Source: Pseudalkalibacillus decolorationis
GTDB taxonomy: Bacteria; Bacillota; Bacilli; Bacillales; Fictibacillaceae
NCBI RefSeq assembly: GCF_024609785.1
Contig: NZ_JANHJQ010000003.1
Location: 60,161 to 124,160, forward strand
Direction: 5' to 3'
DNA length: 64,000 nt
Position numbers and translations under genes: made by a program. The notes under the pieces are model-generated. The model saw only the letters and a program-made list of their open reading frames with translations. It did no database searches and was not told the DNA's origin. Of this stretch, positions 23,408 to 32,225 are shown one piece after another (within the stretch, counting starts at the first letter, position 1; each line of letters begins with the position of its first letter).

Positions 23408-24293
23408 ATGCTAATCTCTGAAATTGGACCTCGTCTCCCCTGTCTCTTTACAAGAATGCTTAAAGCTGATATCCGATGAAAGCATTGACCATAGATTGAT
23501 AGCGGGCGGAACTGATGCAGCAGTGAGGATGAAGGAAGGAAAATGGCGTCCAGAAGTTTGGATAAACATCAAAGGTATACATGAATTGCGTTACATTTCA
23601 GAAAAGGACGGTGCCATCCACATTGGACCATTAACAACACACACTGATATCATTCGCCACACCCTGCTTCAAAAGAAAGCCGATGTATTAGTGGAGGCTG
23701 CCCGTGAAGTAGGTGCAATTCAAATGCAAAATATGGGAACAATCGGGGGAAATATCGGGACTGCTTCACCTGCCGGGGACACCATCCCAGCACTTTATGT
23801 ACTCGGTGCAGTATTTGAACTGCGCTCCATTACTTCTGTACGTCTGGTACCAATCGAAGAATTCTTTATAGGACCAGGTAAAACCATTTTAAAGAAAAAA
23901 GAAATGATTACAAACATTATAATCCCACCTCAAAAAGCAAATGAAATCGGTATTTTTCAAAAGCTCGGTCCAAGAAAAGCACAATCTATTTCGATCGTGA
24001 ATGTAGCTATTTCGCTTTTAATGGGTAAGGATCGCAAATGCCTGGGCGGAAAAATTGCCTTTGGGGCCGTAGCACCCACCATTATCAGGGCAAAAAAATG
24101 TGAGGCATTATTGACACAGCAGCCTTTGACAGATGAAATAATTCAAAATATCGGAAAAATCGCCTGGAAAGAGGTGATGCCGATAACGGATGGAAGAGCA
24201 ACTGCCGCATACCGGAGAGATATGGCAAGCTCGCTGCTCGAACGCGGATTATATCGACTTTTAAGGAGGTGGGAAAACGATGGAGAAAAATAA
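23408..24293 (+). pseudogene. pucC: Xanthine dehydrogenase FAD-binding subunit, apparent N-terminal frameshift
   Basis: The body (23424-24293, 289 residues) has the FAD-binding motifs LIAGGTDAAVRMKEG and NMGTIGGNIGTASPAGD and the CO-dehydrogenase flavoprotein C-terminal domain. It is open from a TTG at 23424 that lacks a ribosome site. A good start, AAAGGAGG ten bases before ATG 23408, is in another frame and reads MLISEIGPRLPC before a stop near 23477. Removing one A from the GAAAT run at 23420-23424 would join the frames as MLISELDLVSPVSL. Either this is a real inactivating frameshift, a sequencing error, or translation begins inefficiently at TTG. Confidence 0.7.
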
Positions 24294-26586
24294 TACAGAA
24301 GCCTTGAATTGGGTAGGAAAAAGGGTCAAACGAATTGATGGACCCGAAAAGGTGACAGGTGAATTAAAATACATGACCGATTACCAGTTCGACAATATGC
24401 TGTGGGGAAAAGTTCTTCGCGCAAAATACCCTCATGCCAAGATAAAATCAATAAATACAAAAAAGGCTGAACAACTGTCCGGTGTTGTAACGGTTCTTAC
24501 CCATCAAGACATCCCTGGATTTAACGGCTTCGGTATCGTTATTCCCGATCAGCCGGTACTATGCTCTAAAGTCGTCCGGTGTACGGCTGATGCGATTGCT
24601 TTGGTTGCGGCAGAAACCCTGGAAATTGCAGAACAGGCCCTTGAATTAATCGAGGTGGACTATGAACTGCTCGAAGTGATTTCAGATGCTGAAAAGGCTA
24701 TGTTACCAACAGCTCTAAACCTCCACCCTGACGGAAATATCCACAGCCACGTAAAAATCAAAAATGGTGAGGTTGATCAAGCCTTTCAGGAAGCAGATAT
24801 TATCGTTGAAAACACCTATTACTCCCCCCGCCAAATGCATGCTTTTATTGAAACAGAGGGCGGCTGGGGTGTAATGGATGAGGAAGGCTTCATCACCATT
24901 CGCTGTCCTGGCCAATATGCCTATCGCGACAGAATGCAAATCGCACGTGCGCTCGCTTACAATCCTGAGCGGATTCGAGTCATTTCCAGTCCAATCGGAG
25001 GAGCCTTTGGCGGAAAGGATGAAATAACAGTCCAGATATACCTCGCTCTTCTAGCTATGCATACGAATGGCCGTCCTGTAAAAATTCATTACAGCCGTGA
25101 AGAATCGGTCATTGCAGGGATAAAACGGCATCCTTTCAAGGTTTATATGAAAACAGCTGCGAAAAAAGACGGCACTTTATTAGCGAACGAAGTTAGGGCT
25201 GTTGCTGATACAGGAGCTTATGCATCGCTTGGCGGAGAGGTTATTGCACTTGCAATTGAACATTCATGTGGTCCTTATAAAATACCGAATGTAAACCTGG
25301 AAGGGTTTTGTGTATATACGAATAATGGGATAGCAGGAGCTTTTAGAGGATTTGGAGTCAATCAAGTCTGTATGGGCATTGAAACTCATTTAGATATGAT
25401 TACGGAGATGCTCTGTATAGACCCTGTCGAAATTCGCAAGAAAAACGTCTATCACCAAGGAGAAATTTCAAGCTTAGGGCATATCGTAAAAACGAGCGTA
25501 GGTACTTATAAAACCCTTGAAACCGCAGAAAATTGTGATCTATGGAAAAACAGGGAAAAATACAAAGCTGATGTCAGTGAACCTTGGAAAAAAAGAGGAG
25601 TATCCCTCGCTACCTCCTTTCATGGAATTGGCATGGGAGTAGGATTGCCTGATTATGGCGCAGCATCCATTGAACTTTTGCCTGACGGAAAATTCCTTGT
25701 TGCAGTTGGCTGTGAAGAAATCGGCGGAGGAAATGGCACAGTCTATGCACAAGTAGCCGCTGAAATCCTTAAATGTGATATAAGCCAAATCAAAGTGGTT
25801 CAAGGCGACACATCCAAGACGATTGACGGAGGTACTGTGACCGCATCCCGTTCTACCTATACAGGAGGCAGAGCTGTTGCTGCTGCAGCACCAAATATGC
25901 TTAAACTACTTACGGAAACTGCCGCAGAAATGCTTGAGGTTCCTGCATCAAAAGTAGAAGTTAATCCTAATCGTATAGCAGCAAACGGATCATGTCTAAC
26001 ATATCAGTCTATATTTGATTACCTCTATCAAAAAAGGAAACAAACTCGAGTTGAAGGTCACTTCTTCCTTCCAAAAGAAAAGAAAGAAATTGAAGGTTCA
26101 GGCGGAGCACCACATCATATATACGGCTATCTGACACATGTTGTGATGGTAGAGGTTGATACATTAACAGGTGAAACAGACGTTCTTCGAGTTGTATCTA
26201 TTCCTGATGCCGGCAAGGTGATAAATCCGCAGGGACTAGAGGGCCAGGCAGAAGGCGGAGCTGTTATGGGTATTGGGTACACATTGTTCGAAGATGTATT
26301 AATTGAAGAAGGCTATCATAAAACACGAAATTTCACAGACTATATCATCCCTACCATTCGAGAAACTCCACTAATTGAAACATTTCCAGTCGAGGAAGCT
26401 GAACATTCAGGGCCATTTGGTGCGAAGGGTATTGGAGAAGTTGTAATGATCCCGATTATTCCAGCTATCATGTCTGCTATTTATGATGCAACAGGCGCAA
26501 GGATCAAGCATCTTCCTGCAACACCAGAAAGAGTTTTTAATGCATTAAAAGCCTTAAAAAATGAAAATATCCAATCTGCAAGGTGA
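24280..26586 (+). CDS. pucD: Xanthine dehydrogenase molybdenum-binding subunit
   Basis: 768 residues, full length for the family. The a/b hammerhead domain is at ~15-120 (VKRIDGPEKVTGELKYMTD). Molybdopterin-binding segments follow: SSPIGGAFGGKDEI, AGAFRGFGVNQ, GCEEIGGGNGTVYAQVAAE, and catalytic Glu in GPFGAKGIGEV near the C terminus. It hydroxylates hypoxanthine and xanthine. AAGGAGGTGG precedes the ATG, which overlaps the end of the FAD subunit by 14 bases. Confidence 0.92.
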   Translation: MEKNNTEALNWVGKRVKRIDGPEKVTGELKYMTDYQFDNMLWGKVLRAKYPHAKIKSINTKKAEQLSGVVTVLTHQDIPGFNGFGIVIPDQPVLCSKVVRCTADAIALVAAETLEIAEQALELIEVDYELLEVISDAEKAMLPTALNLHPDGNIHSHVKIKNGEVDQAFQEADIIVENTYYSPRQMHAFIETEGGWGVMDEEGFITIRCPGQYAYRDRMQIARALAYNPERIRVISSPIGGAFGGKDEITVQIYLALLAMHTNGRPVKIHYSREESVIAGIKRHPFKVYMKTAAKKDGTLLANEVRAVADTGAYASLGGEVIALAIEHSCGPYKIPNVNLEGFCVYTNNGIAGAFRGFGVNQVCMGIETHLDMITEMLCIDPVEIRKKNVYHQGEISSLGHIVKTSVGTYKTLETAENCDLWKNREKYKADVSEPWKKRGVSLATSFHGIGMGVGLPDYGAASIELLPDGKFLVAVGCEEIGGGNGTVYAQVAAEILKCDISQIKVVQGDTSKTIDGGTVTASRSTYTGGRAVAAAAPNMLKLLTETAAEMLEVPASKVEVNPNRIAANGSCLTYQSIFDYLYQKRKQTRVEGHFFLPKEKKEIEGSGGAPHHIYGYLTHVVMVEVDTLTGETDVLRVVSIPDAGKVINPQGLEGQAEGGAVMGIGYTLFEDVLIEEGYHKTRNFTDYIIPTIRETPLIETFPVEEAEHSGPFGAKGIGEVVMIPIIPAIMSAIYDATGARIKHLPATPERVFNALKALKNENIQSAR

Positions 26587-26592
26587 CCCGAA

Positions 26593-27438
26593 ATGATGAA
26601 TGAGAGTATGTATGAAAAACTCACTGAAGCGCTTAATGAGCGAAAAGATACATTCTTATTAACGATTACCAGCCATCCTGAAAAGCAATTAATTGGCGCT
26701 AAAGCACTATTATGGCCTGATGGAGATTTTTATACTGAAGACCCTATTTCGTTAGATTTGAACAAAAGTTTGATAGAAAAGTGCGAAAAGCTAATGAAAA
26801 AAAAGCGGTCCGGCACGATACATTTGCAGTGGAACGAGGTCTCAATAGAGTGTTTTGCAGAATATTTCCCTGCTCCCATTCACTTAATTATTGCCGGTGC
26901 AGGCCATGTTTGTGAACCGGTTGCAGAAATGGGAAGAATGCTTGGCTTTTTTGTCACTGTACTGGATGACCGGGAAGAATTTGCCAGCAGGGATCGTTTC
27001 CCTCTTGCAGATCAGGTTATTTGCAGGTCCTATCTCCACTATTTTCAAACTGTCAAATTATCTGATAAAACCTATATTCTCCTGCTGACAAGAGGACATA
27101 AATTTGATGTTTTGAGTTTAAGAGAGCTATTAAAACGCAATGAAAAACCAGCTTATATTGGGATGATCGGCAGCAGAAGGCGAATATCCGGCGTTTTTGA
27201 AGAACTGAAACAGGACTTCCCTGATGATTGTTTTGACCAGCTTTATACCCCTGTTGGACTTGATATAGGGGCACAGACCCCATCTGAAATTGCAGTGAGC
27301 ATAATGGCGGAAATTTTAAAAGTGAAAAATCAAAAATCCGGTCACTCCTTAAGTGAAAAAGTAAAAAAATACGCCAAGCTTGGGTTTCAAGAGGGGGGTC
27401 AAAATGGAGCAGCTGCAACTCATAAAACGCGCAATTGA
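26593..27438 (+). CDS. pucA: XdhC/CoxI-family maturation factor with Rossmann domain (PucA-like)
   Basis: 281 residues. The C-terminal Rossmann-like XdhC_C domain is clear: LIIAGAGHVCEPVAEMGRMLGFFVTVLDDR, LLTRGHKFDVLSLRELLKR, IGMIGSRRRISGVFEELK and VGLDIGAQTPSEIAVSIMAEI. The N-terminal ~95 residues match the XdhC_CoxI domain poorly. XdhC proteins bind molybdenum cofactor and insert the terminal sulfur before loading it into xanthine dehydrogenase. The gene follows pucD by six bases and overlaps the next small gene by 35 bases. Confidence 0.85.
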   Translation: MMNESMYEKLTEALNERKDTFLLTITSHPEKQLIGAKALLWPDGDFYTEDPISLDLNKSLIEKCEKLMKKKRSGTIHLQWNEVSIECFAEYFPAPIHLIIAGAGHVCEPVAEMGRMLGFFVTVLDDREEFASRDRFPLADQVICRSYLHYFQTVKLSDKTYILLLTRGHKFDVLSLRELLKRNEKPAYIGMIGSRRRISGVFEELKQDFPDDCFDQLYTPVGLDIGAQTPSEIAVSIMAEILKVKNQKSGHSLSEKVKKYAKLGFQEGGQNGAAATHKTRN

Positions 27439-27706
27439 AATTAGGAAAGGGGATGAAAAAGCAGCATTAGCCTCCATTATTCGCACAAAAGGTTCTACCC
27501 CCCGCAAAGCAGGCGGCAGAATGATTATCTTTGATTGCGGAAAAATTGAAGGAACGATCGGCGGTGGCTGCGGTGAAGCAGCGGTGATTGAAAAAGCTAT
27601 TGAGGTACTTCAATCAAACCTTCCTGCTCAGCATCGTGTGGACCTTACAAGCGGGCTGCTTTATGAAGACGGAGGCATAATGGATATATTTATCGAACCG
27701 CTGTGA
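27404..27706 (+). CDS. Stand-alone XdhC_CoxI N-terminal domain protein
   Basis: 100 residues: MEQLQLIKRAIEIRKGDEK, then ALASIIRTKGSTPRKAGGRM and GTIGGGCGEAAVIEKAI, which are the hallmark motifs of the XdhC_CoxI domain normally found at the N terminus of PucA/XdhC. A separate gene for this half, alongside a PucA with a weak N terminus, suggests the two act together. A strong GGGGGGT ribosome site lies inside the end of pucA, before this ATG; the longer frame from TTG 27380 is not supported. Confidence 0.8.
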   Translation: MEQLQLIKRAIEIRKGDEKAALASIIRTKGSTPRKAGGRMIIFDCGKIEGTIGGGCGEAAVIEKAIEVLQSNLPAQHRVDLTSGLLYEDGGIMDIFIEPL

Positions 27707-27720
27707 ACCATTCACGTAAA

Positions 27721-27835
27721 AGAAAAGCGGAAGCGCCCTGCTTAGCCACGAAGGTCACTTCAGAACGACGAGGAGGCTGTCGCCGCCGCAGGAGGGCTGA
27801 AGTGATCCAAGTGGTTGGTCGCTGTAGCTGGACAT
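27721..27835 (+). repeat. Dispersed GCGGAAGCGCC-type repeat, full copy
   Basis: It begins AGAAAAGCGGAAGCGCCC and ends CTGTAGCTGGACAT, with an internal inverted repeat TCACTTCAG/CTGAAGTGA. Related to the partial copy at 1-83. It is placed between the XdhC-like gene and adenine deaminase and happens to be open in the deaminase frame, which should not be taken as coding. Confidence 0.65.
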
Positions 27836-27894
27836 TACATCGATGCGGCAAATATTTTATACATTCTTTACTTCTAAAAAAGGAGGAGTCCTTG

Positions 27895-29649
27895 TTGAAG
27901 CAAACAATTGAACAGCTGAAAAAGAGAATTGATGTGGCAGCTAAAAGAACTCCTGCCGATCTTGTTATAAAAAACGGGAAAATCATTAATGTTTTTACTC
28001 ATGAAACTTTGGAAGGGGATTTAGCCATTGCAGATGGCTATTTTGCCGGGATTGGCAGATATGAAGGATATGAAACAATAGATGTCTCAGGAAAATACAT
28101 TGCCCCTGGATTAATTGATGGGCATGTTCATATTGAGTCTGCAATGATAACACCAGCAGAATTTGCTAATGTTGTTCTCCCAAATGGGGTAACGTCTGTC
28201 ATTGCAGATCCTCATGAAATTGCAAATGTCAGTGGAGCCCTGGGTATAGAATATATGATCAAATCCTCTGAAGGAATTCCGCTAGATGTTTTCTTTATGC
28301 TTCCCTCCTGTGTTCCTGCCACACCTTTTGAAAACGCGGGAGCTGTATTAAATGATGAACAATTGGAATCGTTTTATGCGCATCCAAGAGTCCTAGGGCT
28401 TGGAGAGGTAATGGATTACCCGGCTGTTTTCCATAATGAAGAAAAAATGCTTAACAAGCTTGTGTCTGCCTCTTTAAAAGGAAAGAGGATAGATGGGCAT
28501 GCCGCGGGAATCGATTCAGACGGTATTAACATTTATATGGCTGCAGGCATCCGAACTGATCATGAATGTGTAACTTCTGAAGAAGCATTAGACCGGCTGC
28601 GTAAAGGAATGTACGTCATGCTGCGGGAAGGTTCGGCCGCAAGAGATTTAACAACCCTTTTAAAAGCTGTTAATGAGAAAAATGCCCGCCGCTGTCTGTT
28701 TGTAACCGACGATAAACATCTAGATGACATCATCAGTGAAGGCAGCATCGATCATAATGTACGGGTGGCCATTAGAGAAGGTTTAGACCCTCTTCTCGCT
28801 ATACAAATGGCAACTTTGAATGCAGCAGAATGCTTCGGCCTTAAACATAAGGGGGCCATTGCTCCGGGATATGAAGCCGATTTTTTAATTATTGATGATC
28901 CTAAAAATATTCAAGTTGATTTGGTATTTAAAAGTGGGAAGCTCGTGGCCAAAAACGGAGAAATGGCTGCAAGGACAAAGTCAACAACGTCTCCTTCTCC
29001 TTCCATTATTGACAGCATGAGGCTTAATCTGATTACAAGCGAGCACTTACAAATTAAGCTTACCGATGACAGCTTGGCCAACATAATTGGCATTATTCCA
29101 AACAGCATTGTGACAAAACATCTGATTGAAAAAGTAGATTGTATGAATGGCCTTTTCCAAAGCAGCACAGAAAAAGACTTTTTGAAATTAGCAGTAATAG
29201 AAAGACATAGAAACACAGGTAATATTGGTGTAGGAATCATAAATGGATTGGGGATAAAAAACGGGGCAATAGCTTCAACAGTCGCTCATGATTCCCATAA
29301 TGTCGTGGCAGCAGGAACAACAGATGATGACATTATAAAAGCCGTAACAGTAACCGCACAAATGAATGGTGGATTGGCAGTCGTTCAAAACGGGCAAATA
29401 TTGGCTTCTCTCCCACTGCCAATAGCAGGCCTAATGTCTGAAGCGCAATCATCAATCGTAAATGAGAGGTTAATGGAATTAAATAAGGCGTTAAGGAAAA
29501 TCGGCTGTACGATGGAATTCAATCCGTTTTTAACCTTATCTTTTTTGGCTCTTCCCGTTATCCCAGAACTAAGGCTAACAGATACAGGATTGTTTGACGT
29601 AAAAACATTCAAACATATTGACGTGAATTACAAACAGGAAATTTTTTAG
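27895..29649 (+). CDS. ade: Adenine deaminase
   Basis: 584 residues, amidohydrolase superfamily. Metal motif GLIDGHVHIESAMITP, then VIADPHEIANVSG, ADFLIIDDPKNIQVDLVFKSG, and the adenine deaminase-specific C-terminal domain with GNIGVGIINGLG and AHDSHNVVAAG. It converts adenine to hypoxanthine, a substrate for the xanthine dehydrogenase upstream. The start is one of two tandem TTG codons behind AGGAGG (27881); 27895 gives the better spacing, 27892 is possible. The open frame continues upstream to 27703 through the repeat, which I exclude. Same direction as the purine operon. Confidence 0.9.
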   Translation: MKQTIEQLKKRIDVAAKRTPADLVIKNGKIINVFTHETLEGDLAIADGYFAGIGRYEGYETIDVSGKYIAPGLIDGHVHIESAMITPAEFANVVLPNGVTSVIADPHEIANVSGALGIEYMIKSSEGIPLDVFFMLPSCVPATPFENAGAVLNDEQLESFYAHPRVLGLGEVMDYPAVFHNEEKMLNKLVSASLKGKRIDGHAAGIDSDGINIYMAAGIRTDHECVTSEEALDRLRKGMYVMLREGSAARDLTTLLKAVNEKNARRCLFVTDDKHLDDIISEGSIDHNVRVAIREGLDPLLAIQMATLNAAECFGLKHKGAIAPGYEADFLIIDDPKNIQVDLVFKSGKLVAKNGEMAARTKSTTSPSPSIIDSMRLNLITSEHLQIKLTDDSLANIIGIIPNSIVTKHLIEKVDCMNGLFQSSTEKDFLKLAVIERHRNTGNIGVGIINGLGIKNGAIASTVAHDSHNVVAAGTTDDDIIKAVTVTAQMNGGLAVVQNGQILASLPLPIAGLMSEAQSSIVNERLMELNKALRKIGCTMEFNPFLTLSFLALPVIPELRLTDTGLFDVKTFKHIDVNYKQEIF

Positions 29650-29668
29650 TAACAATTTTGGGTGTGAG

Positions 29669-29998
29669 CGGATGAGTTCAATGAGAATGGCTACTTCATC
29701 GGACCAACAATTTTTCATAATGTGACTCCTTTTATGAAAATTCGGAAGGATGAGATCTTTGCACCGATCCTTTCTGTCGTACGTGTGAATAGTATTAAAA
29801 AAGCGATCGAATTGACGAACCATTCTGATTTCGGAAACGGAGCGTGCCTATTCACACAGGATGGCAGCAATCTCCGTTACTTCAAGGAGAACATCGAGGT
29901 CGGCATGCTTGGAGTCAATATCGGCTTACAAGCACCGATGGCGTTCTTCCCGTTCTCTGGATGGAAGAGGAAAATTACTCTTATCCATAAGAGCCTAT
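29669..29998 (+). pseudogene. C-terminal remnant of methylmalonate-semialdehyde dehydrogenase
   Basis: The frame reads [74 protein letters not shown], a strong match to the C-terminal third of MmsA/IolA-type aldehyde dehydrogenases. The catalytic Cys and cofactor domain are absent, there is no start region, and the C terminus diverges after SGWK. A dead fragment. Confidence 0.75.
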
Positions 29999-30040
29999 AA
30001 CTACCCTAATAAGCTTCTAATATAAGGAATATAAATGCTT

Positions 30041-30361
30041 GAAGGACAAAACTGAGTTGGGGAACATGAAAATTGTCTTTCATTTGAGCAATGAAGGAAA
30101 ATATTGGGTCGGGCATCAAGAGAAATGTCCAACATCAGGCCAATGAAGGACAAAACTGAGTTGGGGAACATGAAAATTGTCCTTCATTTGAGCAATGAAG
30201 GACAATATTGGGTCGGGCAACAAGAGAAATGTCCAACATCAGGCCAATGAAGGACAAAACTGGGTTGGGGAAGATGAAAATTGTCCTTCATTTAAGCTAT
30301 GAAGGACAAAACAGGTTGGGCAACAAGGAAAATGTCCTTCATCTGGGTTATGAAGGACAAA
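30041..30361. repeat. Tandem repeat, 52-bp unit in 104-bp dimers
   Basis: GAAGGACAA-type unit starts lie at 30041, 30093, 30145, 30197, 30249, 30301 and 30353, exactly 52 bases apart. Alternate units differ (ACTGAGTTGGGGAACATGA versus TATTGGGTCGGGCAACAAGA), making a 104-bp higher-order unit. Each contains GAAGGACAA and the complementary TTGTCCTTC, so hairpins are possible. No start codon or stable frame. The unit has no spacers, so it is not a CRISPR array. Confidence 0.85.
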
Positions 30362-30520
30362 TCCTTATATGACTTGAGTGGTGAAAAAACATGCGAATGA
30401 ACAAGTGATTTGACCTGTTATTTCCTGTTTAGCACTCCGCAAGTAAACCCGTTAAATAAGCTTCACCCTGTTTATTATCTCACACAATAAAAATCCAATA
30501 GGACCTAAAAATAGCACATG

Positions 30521-30564
30521 AAAAAAGGAACTACTAGTTCTTATTAGAACCAATAGCTCCTTTG
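30521..30564 (-). terminator. Intrinsic terminator of the YfcC-type transporter gene
   Basis: On the minus strand AAAGGAGCTATTGGTTCT pairs with AGAACTAGTAGTTCCTTT, followed by TTTTC. It lies directly after the transporter stop codon. Confidence 0.8.
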
Positions 30565-30590
30565 AAATATTTGAATCAAATGAAAGCACT

Positions 30591-32012
30591 TTAGTAATTA
30601 GGACCCCAGCCAATCATAACACCGATTGTTAGAATAATAATGGATATAGCGTACCAAATGCCGATAAGTGGTAACATAAATTTAACCCATTTCGTCCAGG
30701 GAACGCCTCCTATTGCCAAACATGCCAATAATACGCCTGAAGCCGGTGTAATACTGTTCATAAATCCGTCTGACAATTGGTATGCCGTAACTGCAACCTG
30801 TCTTGGGATTTCCATAAGGTCTGATAACGGTGTAAGAATTGGCATCATAACAACCGCGTTTCCACTACCAGAAGATACAAGTAAAGCAAATAGAGAATTA
30901 CCGAAAAACATTGCAATTGCTCCAAATACGGAGGAAAAAGGTTCCATTGCAATTGCAAGCCAATGCACAATTGTGTCTAAAATTTTTCCATTTTGCATCA
31001 CTAGAACGATTGCACGTGCGAATCCGATAATGAGTGCGCCGTATACAAGTTTTCTAGCACCGCCCATAAATTCTTTTACAACATCATCAGGTGACATTTT
31101 AGCAATAATACCAGTTCCTGCTGATATAATTAAAAAGATGGCGGCCATATGATTCAGGGACCATCCTAACTTCAACGCACCGAGAATGTAAATTACGATA
31201 GCAACAACTACAAAGCTCAAAATAAGTTTATGTTTTCCAGTGAATTCAAGTCGTACATTTTCCTTAACCTCGACATCCGTTTCAGGAAATCTTGTCGCCC
31301 CCATCAGACTCTTCGTGGGATCACTTTTAACCCTTTTGATATAAAGACAAATATAGGCCAGTGTGACTGCCAGTATAACCACATAAATAATAATACGGAA
31401 AACAATTCCTGAGTATAAAGGTAAATCAGCAACCTCTTGTGCCAACAGGACAGTGAAGGGACTCATAAAGGATGTATTAAATCCAACGTATGCCGTCAGC
31501 TTAATCATTGCAACACCAGCAATAGCATCAATATCCAATGCCCTTGCTAGAATGATTCCAATTGGGATAAAGGCGATAACAGCATTGGCTATTGCCCCCG
31601 TTAACCCTCCAATAGAAAGTAATACCCCTACAAAGATAATAAGTAAGTACTCTCTATTTTTCGTTTTATTTACTGCTCTCATAATGGATGCATTGATAGC
31701 TCCTGTTTTTTCGATTACCGCAAAGGTACCACCAATGATTAAAACCAGAAAAATCATCCCAGCAGTTTCAACCAAACCATCTGGAATAGATAAAAAGAAG
31801 TCCATTATACCAGTGGGGTTTGATTCTACCGCATGATAACTATTTGGTACAACAGTTGTCATGTCTCCATTCTTTTCTCGATCAAATGACCCAGCTGGCA
31901 ATATATACGTAGCAATTGCAACTAACAGCATGATTCCAAGCATTATAATATACGCGTCAGGCATATTAAATCGCTTTTTATTTTTTAGTGAAGAAGCTTT
32001 ATTTTTTGACAT
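30591..32012 (-). CDS. YfcC-family membrane transporter
   Basis: 473 residues with about 12 hydrophobic segments. Family features: FNMPDAYIIMLGIMLLVAIATYILPAGSF at the N terminus, VLIIGGTFAVIEKTGAIN, TAYVGFNTSFMSPFTVLLAQ, and VSSGSGNAVVMMPILTPLSD then SDGFMNSITPASGVLLACLAI. YfcC/DcuC-like carriers move amino acids, dipeptides or C4-dicarboxylates; arginine/ornithine exchange is known for relatives. It is divergent from an RpiR regulator, its probable controller. Substrate unknown. Confidence 0.8.
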   Translation of the reverse strand: MSKNKASSLKNKKRFNMPDAYIIMLGIMLLVAIATYILPAGSFDREKNGDMTTVVPNSYHAVESNPTGIMDFFLSIPDGLVETAGMIFLVLIIGGTFAVIEKTGAINASIMRAVNKTKNREYLLIIFVGVLLSIGGLTGAIANAVIAFIPIGIILARALDIDAIAGVAMIKLTAYVGFNTSFMSPFTVLLAQEVADLPLYSGIVFRIIIYVVILAVTLAYICLYIKRVKSDPTKSLMGATRFPETDVEVKENVRLEFTGKHKLILSFVVVAIVIYILGALKLGWSLNHMAAIFLIISAGTGIIAKMSPDDVVKEFMGGARKLVYGALIIGFARAIVLVMQNGKILDTIVHWLAIAMEPFSSVFGAIAMFFGNSLFALLVSSGSGNAVVMMPILTPLSDLMEIPRQVAVTAYQLSDGFMNSITPASGVLLACLAIGGVPWTKWVKFMLPLIGIWYAISIIILTIGVMIGWGPNY

Positions 32013-32225
32013 ATAAAAAGTTACCCCTCTTTCTTTGAATTTTTTGAAAATTTCTTTTAGAAGTCCTCCTCCCTCCTTAAAGGTAATTCCCGATCTCCTA
32101 ATCGTCGTAATTTTTTGGATTATAGGAAAATTGAGAAAAGTATGATGTTGTGGTAAATTATAATAAAGTATTTCCTTTATTTCAATACTTTTTTGAATCT
32201 TATCCTTTTATTTTAGGAGGCTTTA

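Noticed and set aside
26812-26830. Sigma-54-like GGCACGATACATTTGCA inside pucA
   Set aside because: Spacing between GG and GC is twelve rather than ten bases and it lies within coding sequence.
27703-27894. N-terminal extension of adenine deaminase (MNHSRKRKAEAPC...)
   Set aside because: It is translated repeat DNA (27721-27835) that happens to be open; the real start is a TTG behind AGGAGG at 27881.
30041-30361. CRISPR array
   Set aside because: The 52-bp units are contiguous without unique spacers, and no cas genes are present.
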